Assembly: GCA_015183035.1 (NCBI GenBank) | Contig: JACZZP010000001.1 | Location: 2,232,001 to 2,296,000, forward strand | DNA from: Meloidogyne chitwoodi | Taxonomy: Eukaryota; Nematoda; Chromadorea; Rhabditida; Meloidogynidae | Direction of reading: 5' to 3' | Length of the DNA stretch: 64,000 nucleotides | In this document: piece by piece, positions 9,202 through 22,886 of the stretch | Layout of the letters: each line of letters begins with the position of its first letter | How positions within the stretch are numbered: the first letter of the stretch is position 1 | Translations under genes and position numbers: made by a program | The notes under the pieces: generated by a model | The model's database searches: none | What the model saw: the letters and a program-made list of their open reading frames with translations, nothing else | Told to the model about the DNA's origin: nothing

Positions 9202-12200
9202 ATGTTTTTGAAAGCAAGCATAGAACGGATTTTAAGTGATGCTGGAACTAGACGGAAAGAAAATGCTGAATTGCGGAAGGCTTGTGATGAGGCTCTCGGT
9301 TTTTTTTAATTATTTAGCATTTAATCCTTTTTTATTTAGAACAACTTAATTCTGAGCTGCAGACTTTTGGTCAGCAACAAACGGAAAATGGTATGGGACA
9401 ATCTTGTGCTATTTTGCCTAATGGAAATAATATTTTCTTAGCTGACCGTTATTTTCCACCCTTCGAATTGGTATTAATTTTTCAATATTTTTTTAATTAA
9501 TTTTATTTTTTTAGGCATGTCAAAACAAGTCAACCAAAATCGTTATAAATTCTCTGGATTCACTTCAGGTTTTTAAATAATATGTAGTTTAATAATTTCC
9601 TGGAAATTTTTCTTTAAGCTTTTTTTGTGAAAATTATTAGTATTCTTTCAGAAATTAATTTCTTATGGCCATTTAATTGGCAATCAGCCAGACATTGATA
9701 ATCCTGAACAACTGCTTATTGATAGTTTGTTTAAAATAATTTTTTGCTCAAATTTTTTTAACTAAATTTATAGGAGTTGTTCAGGCGATATGTACGCCAT
9801 TTCAAGGTCCGCAAACTGACGATGCAGTTCAACTTCAAATAATTAAGGTAAAGATTTTTTAAATTCAAGCTTTATTTTATTTATTAATAATTTCTAGAAT
9901 AGTTTAAAAAAATATAAAAATTTTAAGGGAATTCTTGCACTTATTCTCAACCAAACATGTCGAATTCATGAAAGTTCTTTATTGCTTGCAGTGCGTACTT
10001 GTTTTAATATTTATTTGGCAAGTAAAAGTCCTATTAATCAATCAACTGCAAAGGGAATTTTGACTCAAACTATTAATTATGTTTTTACAAATATGGAGAG
10101 AACAGTAACAGACACTGTGATTGTCCCTTTTGATGAAAATTCTGTTAGTTTATTTTTTATTTTTAATTACATATCTATTAAGGTTGTAAAAGATATTCTT
10201 GATTCTATAGTTTACCAAGTGAGCACTTCTCTTGAATCTTGTAATTACGAGAATTCACCTGACCAAGATCAAAAGGTTTCTTTAGATTTTTAAATAATTC
10301 AAAAAAATCTTTTTTCAAGTCAACAAATATTGATTTTAATGAACCTCTTAGTCCAAATGAACAAAATATAATTTTAAATGGTTCAATACATTCGTCCTCT
10401 CCAAGTTATTATTATGGTTTAAATGGGTATAGCGATAATACAGATGTTAATGTTACAGCAAATGGAAATATTGGAACTCCAAGACAACAACAACCAAAAT
10501 TAGAATTTAATTCAATTGAGGAAAAAGATGCATTTTTAATATTTCGAGCACTTTGTAAACTTTCAATGAAGCATTTACCTGATGACCAAGATCCAAGGTT
10601 TTTGAAACAAAATTATTATAAAAAATATATTTTAGTATGAAATAATTTCTAAAATATTCTTTTATATTTTAAAATTATTTTTTAGAAGCCATGAACTTCG
10701 TTCTAAAATTCTTTCTCTTGAAATGATTTTGCTTGTAATGGAACATATAAATGGACAATCTCTACCTGATCATCATAGTTTTGTTTATGCAATTCGACAT
10801 TTTTTATGTGTTGCATTAACCCAAAATGCTGTTTCCCCAACAATCACAGTATTCGAAAAAGCTCTTTCAATTATTGTTCAATTAATAAATAAATGGAAAT
10901 CACATTTAAAAAAACAATTGGAAGTATTTTTTAAAGAAATTTTACTTTCTATTCTCGAAAGTCCTTCAAGTTCTTTTGAGCATAAATGGGCAGTTCTAAA
11001 TGCTCTTAGCAAAATTTTTGATGATTCTCAAAGTGTAGTGGACATTTATGTAAATTATGATTGTCATATGACTTCTGCAAATATTTTTGAACAATTGATT
11101 TCACATCTTGCAAAAATTGCTGTTAGTTTTATTTTTTAATTTCTTATAGTCGGGGGAAACTTTTTTATTCAAAATAATTAAAAAAAATTAAGTCAAGCTA
11201 TTCATCTGATCCTTCTTCTCCCACACATGGACAACAAATTGCAAAAGATCGAGAAAAACGAATGCGTGAATTAGCCTTAAAATGTTTGGTGAAAGCATTA
11301 AAATGTTTAGTTGTATGGTATGAAGAAATGGAAATTGGAAAGGAAGTATCTATTCAATGTGTAACAGAAGAACAACAACAACCTTTACAACTTTCTAATG
11401 ATGGCAGCACTGCTGATTTTAATCAGATTATTCAGGTATTCTAGTTTTAAATGTTATAGGAGAATTCTTTTTTGAATTTAACCCTCGAACTTCGCTCGGG
11501 CGTAAAATTATCTTTTTAAGACGTTCCAATATTTACAAGAGATTTATCATAATTTTTCAGGTTAAACAACAAAAAAGTCTTATTGAGTCAGGAATAGATT
11601 TATTTGCCAAAAAACCTGCTCATGGGCTTGCATTTCTACACTCTAAAGGTTTTATTGGTAAAGAACCAGAGGATATTGCAGCATTTTTTCATGCTGAGGA
11701 GAGGTTGGATAAATCAGTTATTGGTGATTATCTCGGTGATGGAGATGTTCATAATCAAAAAGTGATGTATGCATATGTGGATACTTTTGATTTTTCTGGT
11801 GTTACTATTGTACAAGCTTTGCGTACTTTGCTCAATAAATTTCGTCTTCCTGGTGAAGCTCAAAAAATTGATAGAATAATGGAAAAATTTGCTAGCAGGT
11901 TTTTAAACTTTAAATAATATTCTAATAAAATTTAATAAAAAAGATATTGTGATTGCAACCCCCAACTCAAAATTTTTGCATCTGCTGACACAGCATATGT
12001 TCTCAGTTATTCAATAATTATGCTTACTACTGATTTACACAACCCACAGGTATAAGAAAATAATTTAAAAATAAATTTTAAAAATTCTAGGTAAAACGAA
12101 AAATGCTCAAAGAAGAATATATTCGAATGAATAGAGGTATAAATGGCCAAGATGATTTACCTGATGAATTTCTCTCTAAAATATATGATGATATTTCTGC

Positions 12201-15200
12201 AAATGAAATAAAAACTAAACCTGGAAATTTGAAAAGACCTAAACTTAGTAATTATATTTATTTTTTGTTTATATTTCTCATTTTAGATGCTGAAACAGCA
12301 ACAATTAGACAAAGGAAAATATTTCAAAACCTTGAATTAGAATCTATTTCACAAGTGGCCCATTCACTTATGGAAGCAGCTACTTTCACTCATGTTGAAT
12401 TTACTACTGCCAAACATTTTGAACAGGTGCAGCTGATGTTTGAGGTAATAATTTTATAATTTTTTGCGAAATTATTACCGGAACTACTTATAAGAATAAA
12501 TTCGAAGTCTTTAAATTGTTAAAAAATTATTATTTTAACTCTATTTAAGCTAATATGGTCTTTCTGCCTTGCTGCTTTCAGCATTGGTCTTCAATCGTCA
12601 GAAGATCCTGCAATATGGCGTTGTTGTCTTCAAGGATTTTCTGAAGGTGTTAGAGTTGCCTGCCTTTTTAGATTGACTGTACAACGTGAAGCTTTTGTTC
12701 AAGCACTTACTAAATTTACTCTTTTGACTGCAAATAGTTCTCTTTCAGAGATGAGACCTAAAAATGTGGAAACAATAAAACTTTTAATCCAAATTGGTGT
12801 TGAGAATGGTAATTATTTGGAGGTTAGAAAATTATTTTTAAAAATGGATAAATATTTATTTTTATTATTTAGCAATGTTGGTACGATGTTTTAAAATGTA
12901 TTAGTCAACTTGAACTTGTTCAATCAATCAGCACAGGAAATCATGGTATTTTAAAAAATGAATTTATTTTCTAATTTCTATGTAAAAATGGTAAAAATAT
13001 TTTTTGGTTTTTAAATTTTAATAATTATGTACTTTGAATAGGATGATCTTTTTAAAAAAAATATCCCAGTAAACAATTAAACTTTCGTTTTCCTAAAGAT
13101 AATGTCAAAAGTCTCTTTAACATTCGCGAGAAGTCTATCCATGCTGTTCAAAGTTGTTTGGACGAGACCTCTTCTCAAGATGTTGTTGTTGCAATTGACA
13201 GGTTTTTTGTATCTTTATAAAAAATTAGTTTTTATTCTTCAGGATATTCCAAGACTCATCTAAACTTACTGGTGATTCTATTATTCAATTCGTGAGGGCT
13301 CTTTGTCAAGTTTCGCTCGAAGAGTTGTGTAGCCCTGGTGGTCCAAGCATGTTTATGTTACAAAAAATTGTTGAAATTTCTTTTTACAATATGAACAGAA
13401 TTCGTATCGAGTATAAAAAAAACTTTGTTTAAAACTTAAAAAATAAATTATATTTTTCAAGATGGTCGATGATTTGGAATGTTTTGGGTGAACATTTTAA
13501 TTTGGTTAGTAAGGAAATAAAAATTTATTTATTTTTTAATTTTTCTTTTAATATTTAATAGGCTGGATGTAGTTCTAATGGAAATATCTCACATTTTGCA
13601 TTAGAAGCACTCCGACAATTATCAATGAACTTTTTAGAAAAAGGAGAATTGCCTAACTTCCGTTTTCAAAAAGAATTTTTACATCCTTTTGAAGGTTTAT
13701 TTTTGAAACTTTAATTTATATTTTAATATACATATTTAGTAATTATGGATAGGAATCGTTCTTTGGCTTGTCGTGAGATGATTGTTACCTGTGTCACTGT
13801 AAATTTTTTATTTTATTTATTTTTAATATTATTTTTTGTTTTAAGTATAAGGTTTTTTAAAAATTATTCGAATTAATTATTTAAATATTTTATTTTTTTA
13901 TATTTCTTTAGCATATGGTCCACTCACATGCAGGAAAAATCCGTTCTGGTTGGAAAAATATCTTTTCACTCTTCAGCATGGCTGCAGCTGAAAAAGATGA
14001 GAGGATAGTTGAACAAGCGTTTACTACAACCTCAGAAATTATTGGTTTTATTTTTAAAATATATTTTCAATTTAATACATAATTTATAGGTGATGTATTC
14101 CCTAAACATTTTGCTGATTTATCTCCAGACTCCTTCCATGACGCAATCAAATGTTTATCTGGATTTGCTTGTAATTCATTATTTCCAGATACCAGTATGG
14201 AGGTTATTTAAATACTTTTAGCTTTACATTTTTTACTTTAAATAATATTTTTAGTCTATTCGACTGATTCGTTTAGCTGCTGCATTAGTTGACAAACACT
14301 CTGATTTAATAAATTCTACTTGGGGAAACAACAGCGGCAGACCTGAATCTTTTAAACTTTCAAGAACAAATGGTTAGTTAAAAATTTTTTTATAAAATAA
14401 TTTTAAAAATCTTATTAGAAGGTTACCCAATCTGGATAAAAGGATGGCTTCCAATAATATTTGAACTTTCATGCATTGTTAACCGCTGTAAATTAGATGT
14501 CCGTACTAGAAGTTTAACAGTTCTTTTTGAGCTTGTTAAATCATATGGTGCTAAATTTGGTGATGATGCTTGGTCAGACTTTTTCAAAATAATCTTCAGA
14601 ATATTTGATTTTGGAAAAATTGATGAACTTGGTAATGAGGTAAATTATTATTTTTTTGAAAAAAAACATTTTTTGATATTTAAAATAAATTTTTAAGACA
14701 ACAGGATATTTAAAATATTATTTTGATGATTTTGTTTTGAGAATATCTAAGGGAAAAGAGAATAATAATTATTCAAAACAAAATAATAGTTTGGGAAAAT
14801 TTATGAAAAATTCTGTGAAAGAAAAAGGGGAATTAAATCTAAAAAATATTTGGAAGAGAAGACTTAATAAAGAGCAGGTAAAATTAAAAACAAAAAAAGA
14901 TTTTGTGAGGGAAAATAAAAACTTTTTCTTTTTTATAAAACAGAAAAATGAATGGATGATCACAACATGTAATCATGCACTTTATGCTATTGTTGATGTA
15001 TTTTCTGAATATTATACATCATTAGGACCTTTATTATTACCAGAAGTTTATAAACAATTATTTTGGTGTGTGGAACAAGGAAATGAATTACTTGCTCGTT
15101 CTGCAATTAATTGCCTTGAAAATCTTGTTGTTTCTAATGGAAATAAATTTAATAAACAAATGTGGGATCAAACAACTGACCAATTTGTCCTAATATTTGA

Positions 15201-16521
15201 TTGTTCTGTTGTTGATGTGTTAGTTTTTTTGATTTATAATATTATTTGAAATATTTTATTTTTATAGAGATTCAACTGACAATGAGTCCTTAACAAATAC
15301 ACACGCGTTAAAGTCGGCAAAGGCTTCTTCAGTGAGTTCTTCACCAAACGACGATAGGTTAATATTTATTACTATTATAATTAGTAGAAAAATTGAACTT
15401 TGATTCTGTTGTTTGTTATTAAATTATTTTATATTATTCTTGTGTTGTGATAAAATTAATTTTTAAATTTAAATAATAACACTTTATTTTTTGAACTAGT
15501 TGTGGCAGTTTTGAAGACTGTGTTCTACTTTCTTCAATAACCCGTTGCATTATACAGCTTGAGGTTTTTTTTAAATTTTTTTTAAATAAAATATTAAAAA
15601 ATATTAGGTAGTAGATGCAGTGTCTAATATCCTTTTTGGTAGAAAAGCATTCAAAGTGGAACCACCGGCAAAAAGGCCATCAGTTTTCACAGGCGAACGA
15701 ATAAACGGAGGAGAGGGTGGTCACTCGGAAGATTCATTTTCTATCGGCGAATTACCAGTAAATTATTAAAAATATTTTTATACTTTTAAACTCTTTTATA
15801 TCAACTTTAAGGCAATGTTTCAATATCTCTCAAAACAAAATTTAATGTGCCTTGCCGATGCATTGCTTAGAAGTCATTCAATGGCACGTCGTCTTTCTTC
15901 AAATACTGCAGCTCAAAGAAATTTGTTATGGAAAGCAACTTTTAAAGGTCGTTCAAAACCAAATATGCAAAAATTGGATGCACATTCTATTCATTGTGCT
16001 TTGAATATTCTCTTCCAACTTTATTCTCAATGCTCTAATTTAGAATCTGAAGTACTTGGAATATTTAGAAAACAACTTCAAATGTTTGATTTTTAAAAAA
16101 TTTAAATTAAAAAAAATAATTTAGGACTGTAAAGTATGCTCTTGAATATTATTTAACGTCTCATTCAGACACTTTTCGTTCCTCTTGGCTAACAGGTAAG
16201 AAAATTTTTGAATTGAAAAGTTTTAAAATTATTATATTTTACAGTGATACAAATGATTCTAAATAGGACTTGTGATCTACCTAATGAACGTCTTGCTGAA
16301 CTTGGTGTTGAATTTAAGTTATCTCTTACTTCATTAATTGAATCTGAAGAAGTATATTATTATTATTATATTTAAAATGTTCTATTAAACTTATTTTTTA
16401 GCAGCCAATTATCCGAAGTGCCTTACATCGTGTTGTTCAACGGTTTATTACTCAAGAACAGTCAAATTCTTGTATCAATATAACACCCCAAACGGATTTT
16501 AAAAACAACGATTTAATTTAA
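9202..16521 (+). CDS. Sec7-domain ARF guanine-nucleotide exchange factor (BIG/ARFGEF, AGEF-1 type)
   Basis: A large gene of roughly 30 short exons. It begins [15 protein letters not shown] and contains the DCB domain (about 9340-10290; [18 protein letters not shown]), the HUS box region (about 10530-11140), the Sec7 domain (about 11565-12240; [64 protein letters not shown]), then the HDS repeats to the stop at 16519-16521. The catalytic glutamate of the FRLPGE loop is present. The protein loads GTP on ARF1 at the trans-Golgi, driving coat and adaptor recruitment. Architecture is the normal full-length one. The HDS region contains short introns and one longer low-complexity intron near 14640-14940. 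One HDS exon (about 15607-15760) has been copied to the left end of the window. Identification is secure; the start fits the conserved N-terminus. Confidence 0.92.
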
Positions 16522-17212
16522 AAAATTTTATTATTTCTTTCTATACTTGTGTCTATTCAAAAGTTCTACCTTTAATTCACTCAATACCTGAACCCTTAAT
16601 TTACTTTTCATATATATATAAATTGGACTTTTTCATTCCTAATATATTATTTGAGTTTGTGTGATAATTTTTTAAAATATTATAATTCTAAATGTATAAC
16701 TATGTATTTTTTTATGACAAAAATATTTATATTATCTGTTTTTTAAACTAATTGGATTAAATAACCAAGTGTTTGACTGTTTCTATAAATTTAATTAACG
16801 AACACTTGGATTCTTATTGTTAGTTAATATTATTTTTTAATATTTCTTTTTGGATTTTCTAATGAACTAAAAAAAGTTTTTGCGAGATGTTAGAGATTGG
16901 TCCAATGCCTTGAAATTGTATCAATATTTGGGCTAAATCCGAAACAATCAATTTTTCCCGCAAAATCTTTAAAGCCATAATATCATGTAAAAAATATTTT
17001 TTTGACAATTATACATTTATAATAAAATCATTAATTTATAACTGTGATCGATATACATAAAATTATATATATTCTGCTATACCTATAAATTCTAATTTTC
17101 TTTTTAATTATTTTAGTGTCAATATATTAGACAAATTTATATGATTATTATAAAATATATATTTTTTATAAATTAAATTTATTTTCTAAAAAAATATCCT
17201 TAAAATTTGTTT
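16522..17212. other. Intergenic region between convergent genes
   Basis: The 3' flanks of the ARFGEF gene (+) and glycerate kinase (-) meet here. It is AT-rich with several AATAAA-like words. No gene is seen. Confidence 0.5.
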
Positions 17213-19477
17213 TCAAAACTTGATAGCTAACATTTGAATATCCATTACATTCATTCCAGTTTTTCCAGTTTTAACAATATTTTTACCATTATTAAATTCA
17301 TTCCAAAATTGATATGAACATTTTCCATTTAATGCTAATTTTACATTTATAGAAAGAGAAGAAAGTTCTTCTGTTGATTTATTAAGAAAATCATTGCTAC
17401 TTATAAAAGCTCCAGCTGCGTCTGTTGGACCATCCTTTTATTTAAATAATTTTATTAATTTTTAATAAATTAATTTGAGGGAGAGGGGCTTTGAAAGATT
17501 TAAATTTATGTATGAGGGATATTTAAATAAATAATTTAAATAAATTTACCTGTCCATCTGTACCCAAGCTTGTAAAAGCGAACTCCAGTCCATCCAAAAC
17601 TAGTTTCTATAAATATTTTGGATTTTTTTTAAATTATTTAATTAAAACCAAATCTCCTTCTTTCAATGAAAGTAATTCATCAAACATAGAAAGTACCATT
17701 TCTTGATTTCTACCTCCTTTAGCTTCAGGTAAAACTGTTGATGCATCAAAACAAACAGTCGACTCACCACCAAATATTAACACAATTTTGTTGTCTTTTG
17801 TATTATTAATGGGCTAAAATATGATAAATCAATTAATAAATAATTGAAAAAAACTAAACAGAAATGTTTATATTCAATTTTAATTCTTCAGTTAAAAAAT
17901 TAGAAATTTCAACTTCTAAATCAGAATGTTTGGCTTGTGTCGCAATTTTAACTAATAGTCTTGCCATTGATTGACCTAGTTTTGTTGCATTTCCTTCCAA
18001 ACAACTTGTAACAATTATTGGAATAAATCCAGCAGAGTTTAAATTCAAAGACAATTCCTAAATATTTTATTTATTAGTTATATGTATTTATAGGTATTCC
18101 CCTTTTAAATATTTCCTTTAATTATTCTGGCCTTAGGCCCTTAAGGTGAGATATTTCAATTTATTTTTATTCAAAACAAACTTTCAATATCATTGCATTA
18201 TTTGCCACAATTACATTTAATATATCTATATTTTCTTCTTTTTCCGTTTCTTTTTCAATTTTATTTTCCAATACTTCAACAATTTTTTGATTTATTTGTT
18301 CTTTTTTTATATTTAATTTGTTTAAAACATCCAGTGGATTTTTATTAATATTTTTATTTAAAATAAATGTTGGTCCACTAGCAATTAATTCAATAGGATC
18401 TCCAATAATATCAGAAACTATTAAGGCAATCTGTTTGGAAGGGCTAGCAAGTCGTGCAAGTCCTCCACCTTTAAGAAAGTTTAAAAGATTAACTGTCTGA
18501 TTTCTTGTGGGTTTCAATCGCCCGCTCTCTTAAAGAAGTCAATCCAGGGAAATCTTCTAAAAATATAAGCCCAATGCTTTTATAAAAGGATTTGCTAAAA
18601 ACAAATTATCCATGCCACAATTAATTCTTTTTTACACACCTTTAAGACGCGAAAGTTCCTGTCTGACTATATTCAATTGTTTTATATCTGCTCCATTATT
18701 TTGTAATAATTTTATAATTTTTAATTTATCTTCCAAAGTAATGCCAAAAATTGGAGCTGGAAGTAAAGCAGAACCTCCTCCAGAAATTAGAAACTATTTA
18801 AAATATTTTTTGGTTAATTTTGACAAAAAAAGTACAAAAATTAATTGATTTGGTTGTTTAATGCGTTGAATAAAATGTTCAATTTGTTTAGTATTTTCCA
18901 ATGCTTGTTCATCAGGCAAATTGTTTTCTGCTCCATAGAGGAATTGTGTTTTTAAATTAAGTGGAATGTTTGAACCATTTGGCACTGAAGCTATTCCATC
19001 CACAAAATGTTGAGAAAGAATCTATTTTTGGAGAGGGATAATTCGCCGGCAGATAATTACTGACAGACAATTCACCGATTGAGGGGAAACAAATGGGTCC
19101 TTTCCCATACAAAGGAAAAACAACGTGGTGATGTTGGAGAAGCCCTCTTAATTTACAAAGACGATTAATTGTCACAAAGTTTTCCTCTATAAGGATGACC
19201 TTAATTATAGAAAACCTGCTTTTTCTGTTGCTTCAACCATTACTGGAGCTGCCTTTCCGAAAGCAACCAAATGAACATTTTTATTCAATAAATAGGAACG
19301 ACCCGAAACTTTTAGTTGATTACCATCAATAGATAAACTTTTAGTAATATAAGAAAGCAAAGTTGTATTATTCAATGTTGTTTTAAATGCAGAAAGACAT
19401 GGAAGAAAAAGGAAAGGAACTGTTTGTGAATAAATAAAAGGGTTTTTCATATTTTGAATTAAAGTGATCCAAAACAA
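17213..19477 (-). CDS. Glycerate 2-kinase (GLYCTK family)
   Basis: Glycerate kinase phosphorylates D-glycerate, using ATP, in serine and fructose breakdown. From the N-terminus: VHLVAFGKAAPVMVEA (about 19280), HFVDGIASVPNGSN (about 19000), YGAENNLPDEQAL (about 18920), SGGGSALLPAPI (about 18770), LSRLKG spliced to GGGLARLASPSKQ (about 18470), IVSDIIGDPIELIASGPTF (about 18400), IFGGESTVCFDAS and KGGRNQEMVLSM (about 17780-17690), LGTDGQ/DGPTDAAGAF (about 17570 and 17425), and a GMNVMDIQMLAI tail. Order and length match the MOFRL-containing eukaryotic enzymes. Start choice is between Met at 19477 and Met at 19450. One intron (about 19025-19200) is unusually rich in GC-containing words for this window and may carry a transposon scrap. 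Confidence 0.9.
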
Positions 19478-19575
19478 AATATTTTTAATCTTTTTCCCCT
19501 TAGAAAAATGTAATTTCGTTCCTAATATTTTGTCGTTAGTTATTATGTAATTTAAATATATTGAAATTAATTTTT

Positions 19576-19720
19576 TACGGTACAGCCCGACATGCGCCGG
19601 CCGATTAGGCTCCGGCCGACTGGACGCGCAATAGTATTTCCAATGAAGAGATTAGAGATAAAGTGGAAACTAGAGACTACTTGCGGTCAGTCGGCCGGCG
19701 CCTAGTCGGGCGTATCCCTA
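19576..19720. mobile_element. GC-rich inverted-repeat MITE (CGGCCGACTGG words)
   Basis: A 145-base insert with imperfect inverted ends. The left end carries GCCCGAC, GCGCCGGCCGA and CGGCCGACTGG; the right end reads back as TAGGGATACGCCCGACT, GCGCCGGCCGACTG. The TAGGG start resembles hAT ends. No clean 8-bp duplication is visible, so the assignment is tentative. Confidence 0.5.
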
Positions 19721-19828
19721 TTTTTACATTTACCTAGCTATTTTCAAGTACCTATATTGATTATTTAATGCGCGTTAATTTAGTTGTAAACATATATCTT
19801 TTGTAGTTTACGTTTTACTTGTACATAT

Positions 19829-20010
19829 TAGAGATCGGAACGGGAACGGGTCCCGATCCGGTTTCCCGGTCCTTTTTCCCGGCTTTTTTGATCACCGGGA
19901 TGAAACCGGGATCAGGAATACCCGATTTTCCCGGTTCGGGTCCTTCCCGGTCGTTCCATTCTAAAATTTCCCGTTTCCCGGTCCCGTGTTTTTCAAAATT
20001 CCGATCTCTA
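19829..20010. mobile_element. hAT-type MITE built from CCCGG/GGGAC words
   Basis: A 182-base element with inverted ends TAGAGATCGGAA / TTCCGATCTCTA and a perfect 8-bp target-site duplication GTACATAT (19821-19828 and 20011-20018). The interior is tandem CCCGG, CCCGGT and GGGAAC words in both orientations. A diverged relative lies at 55905-56005. Confidence 0.88.
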
Positions 20011-20101
20011 GTACATATATATTTTCTTCCTTTTTTTTTATTTTTTAAACCTTTTTAGAAATTATTTGAATCATAAATATTCAGACTTCTTTTATTCTAG
20101 T

Positions 20102-22004
20102 ATGGATAACAATATAATAATGGGACAAACTAGATCTGATGCAGACGAGGATTTCGGAAGCGCGCTTCACAAATTGGGACAACTATGGGATAAGGTTCAT
20201 ATGGAAACTTCTATGCGTAACGAGAGACTTAAACAAGTGAAGGAATTTCAGAGCAATCTTCTTCAGGAAATTCTTGTCAGCGAGGAAAAGGTTTAAAATT
20301 TTTTAATTTCTACCTTTATTTTTATAAATAGCTTGTTAATAACATTGGCGACGAGATTATACTACGGCGTAAAGCTGTCAATGATTTGCTGGTTCTATTC
20401 AATGAGCATGCTTTTGACGAATGCTCTTTTCCACCCGGATCTGTTGCTTTGGTAATATTCTACAGCTTTTTGTAATCAACCTTTTTAGTTAAAAGCTCTC
20501 AATGATGAATTAAATCGTCTGACTAAAAAACGCGACCAAGGTTTCAAACCACAAAGAGAATTGAATTCACAGTATGAACTTGCTTGCCGACGTTTGGGTG
20601 AAGTGCCTGATGTTATTGATGGATTAAATGAGCGGGTTTGTTTTAAAATTGTAAAACTTGATTGGAAATTAATTTATTTTCAGTTCTTGTCAAGCACGGA
20701 GCTAGACAGCCTCAGTTCAAAAGTTTCCGAGTCTAGAAGAATTTTGAATGAGCGCCTTGAAAAGGCTTTTGAGTACCAATCGGAGGCAAAAAAGTTTGTT
20801 TTTTTATTTTTTCCAATTTTTATTATATTTATCTTAGGATTTATGATATGTTCCACCACGATTCTGCTCCAGTCCTTACGGAAGAGGAGAAGGAATACAT
20901 GAAGGTTAATTTGCACAATCATAACACTATTCTCTCTTCTGCTATGCTCGTCAAACTTGAATTTCTATGTCAAAATGTTAGTGATGGCTTTGAATCTTTT
21001 CTTTATTTTAATAAATTTATTTTTAAGCTCAAAGACACACACGATACATGGCTTGAGCAAATCGCTTTTCGCTATGACGAACTTTTGATTCAGTTAAACG
21101 ACGTGTCTGAGAAGTGCTTTCAGTTGCCTGCAGGAAAACAACAATTTTCGGAGAATGTAGATCCGTGTAAGTTTTGAATATTAATTTAAGATGTGTTTCT
21201 GCTGATTTTTTACATTATAGCAAAACTTAATGAGACTGAGTTGAAAAGATTGGAAGAGCAAGTTCGTACTCGTATGGAGATTTATAATCGTGCCCAGCCT
21301 ATTTTTGATATGCTCAAGGAATGGTTAGAATGTTGGAAGCAAAAGTTGGAAGCTGAAAGGCGTGTTTGCCGCGCATCATTCTATAAGAATCGCGGTGGCA
21401 GTTTGAATCAGAAGCTTAAGGTTTTTTGTTTTGGTTATTTTAATTCTCAAATTTTTTTAGCAACGTAAATTACTCGACATAAAGGTGCCAAAACTTTTGA
21501 ATGATTTGAATTTACTTTGCGACAAATATGTACAACAGTATAGTATTGACGACATAAAAGTTGATGGGCTTCGTGCAGATAACTACGCCAGCCGAATTGT
21601 TGATGAATATGAGCGCGAGCGTGAACTGCAGCGTGTCCAAAAGGTTGGAAAATAAATCTATCTTTTTATTATTTTTGCTTTTAGCAAATTGCATCTAATA
21701 AAGGGCCACAGACGCCTTTGCGTTCCAGAAATGTTTTTGGTACAACAACTTATACAAGTGCTCAATCAACTCCAACACGTTCTCCTGCAGTTAGAAAACT
21801 CATTCCAAAATTGCCTACAACAGTTGAATCTTGCAGCAAAACTCGAAAACGGTCTTTGTCTTGTAGCCAAATTAGTGTTATATTTCCACTGCAATCTCCA
21901 AAGGTAATTTTTTTGTAAATTTTCAATTATCTTTTAATCTTCAGCCTGGCCCTCGGACCAGTTCGCCTAAGCCAAAGCCAAAGCAAGAAGATTATGATCA
22001 ATAG
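20102..22004 (+). CDS. PRC1/Ase1/MAP65-family spindle midzone protein (SPD-1 type)
   Basis: PRC1 proteins are dimeric coiled-coil bundlers of antiparallel microtubules at the spindle midzone, needed for cytokinesis. The start ATG at 20102 follows a TTCTAG acceptor. Conserved pieces in order: GSALHKLGQLWDKVHM (N-terminal dimerisation rod), DELNRLTKKRDQGF, VPDVIDGLNER, the spectrin-like microtubule-binding part ending YKNRGGSLNQKLKQRKL, IKVPKLLNDL, and a basic tail RSRNVFGTTTYTS followed by SSPKPKPKQE, stop at 22002-22004. NRGG and the RSRNVFGT-type tail are characteristic of the family. The protein is somewhat shorter than vertebrate PRC1. Roughly 580 bases from 20117 are duplicated at 22298-22886 and form the start of the next gene. 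Confidence 0.88.
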
Positions 22005-22297
22005 ACAGCGTTTAACATATAAATCCTCAATTATTGGTGCAATGATTTATGAAAATAAATGCCACATCTGACTTTCTAACTCTCATTTTAATTCATTATA
22101 TTGGATATAAAAATAAAATTTTTGTAAATTTTTTCACTGTTTTTTTATTGATTTAATATTTCAATGTTGTTTATATATTTTGATGGTTTATTAGTGATTT
22201 CTATTTTTGACATAAACTGTTTTTCTGCTGGTATGAATGAAAATCTGAGGTTTTAAATATTGTGACTAAATATTCTCGAAATAAAAATATTTTAAGA

Positions 22298-22886
22298 ATA
22301 ATGGGACAAACTAGATCTGATGCAGACGAGGATTTCGGAAGCGCGCTTCACAAATTGGGACAACTATGGGATAAGGTTCATATGGAAACTTCTATGCGTA
22401 ACGAGAGACTTAAACAAGTGAAGGAATTTCAGAGCAATCTTCTTCAGGAAATTCTTGTCAGCGAGGAAAAGGTTTAAAATTCTTTGACTTATTAACTTTT
22501 ATTTTTATAAATAGCTTGTTAATAACATTGGCGACGAGATTCTACTACGGCGTAAAGCTGTCAATGATTTGCTGGTTCTATTCAATGAGCATGCTTTTGA
22601 CGAATGCTCTTTTCCTCCCGGATCTGTTGCTTTGGTAATATTCTACAGCTTTTTGTAATCAACCTTTTTAGTTAAAAGCTCTCAATGATGAATTAAATCG
22701 ACTGACTAAAAAACGCGACCAAGGTTTCAAACCACAAAGAGAATTGAATTCACAGTATGAACTTGCTTGCCGACGTTTGGATGAAGTGCCTGATGTTATT
22801 GATGGATTAAATGAGCGGGTTTGTTTTAAAATTGTAAAACTTGATTGGAAATTAACTTTTATTTTCAGTTCTTGTCAAGCACTGAA
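22298..22886 (+). repeat. Tandem duplicate of the PRC1 5' exons
   Basis: Direct repeat of 20117-20700, nearly identical in both exons and introns (a handful of substitutions, and a small indel in the first intron). Similarity starts at ATAATGGGACAAAC, the second in-frame Met codon of the PRC1 gene, and ends within the fourth exon at TTCTTGTCAAGCAC. Confidence 0.92.

Larger units (their letters stand above)
19478..20101. other. Intergenic region with two MITEs
   Basis: The divergent promoter region between glycerate kinase (-) and the PRC1 gene (+). It is mostly filled by the two inverted-repeat elements listed separately. A TTCTAG acceptor directly before the PRC1 start codon could be a spliced-leader site. 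Confidence 0.5.
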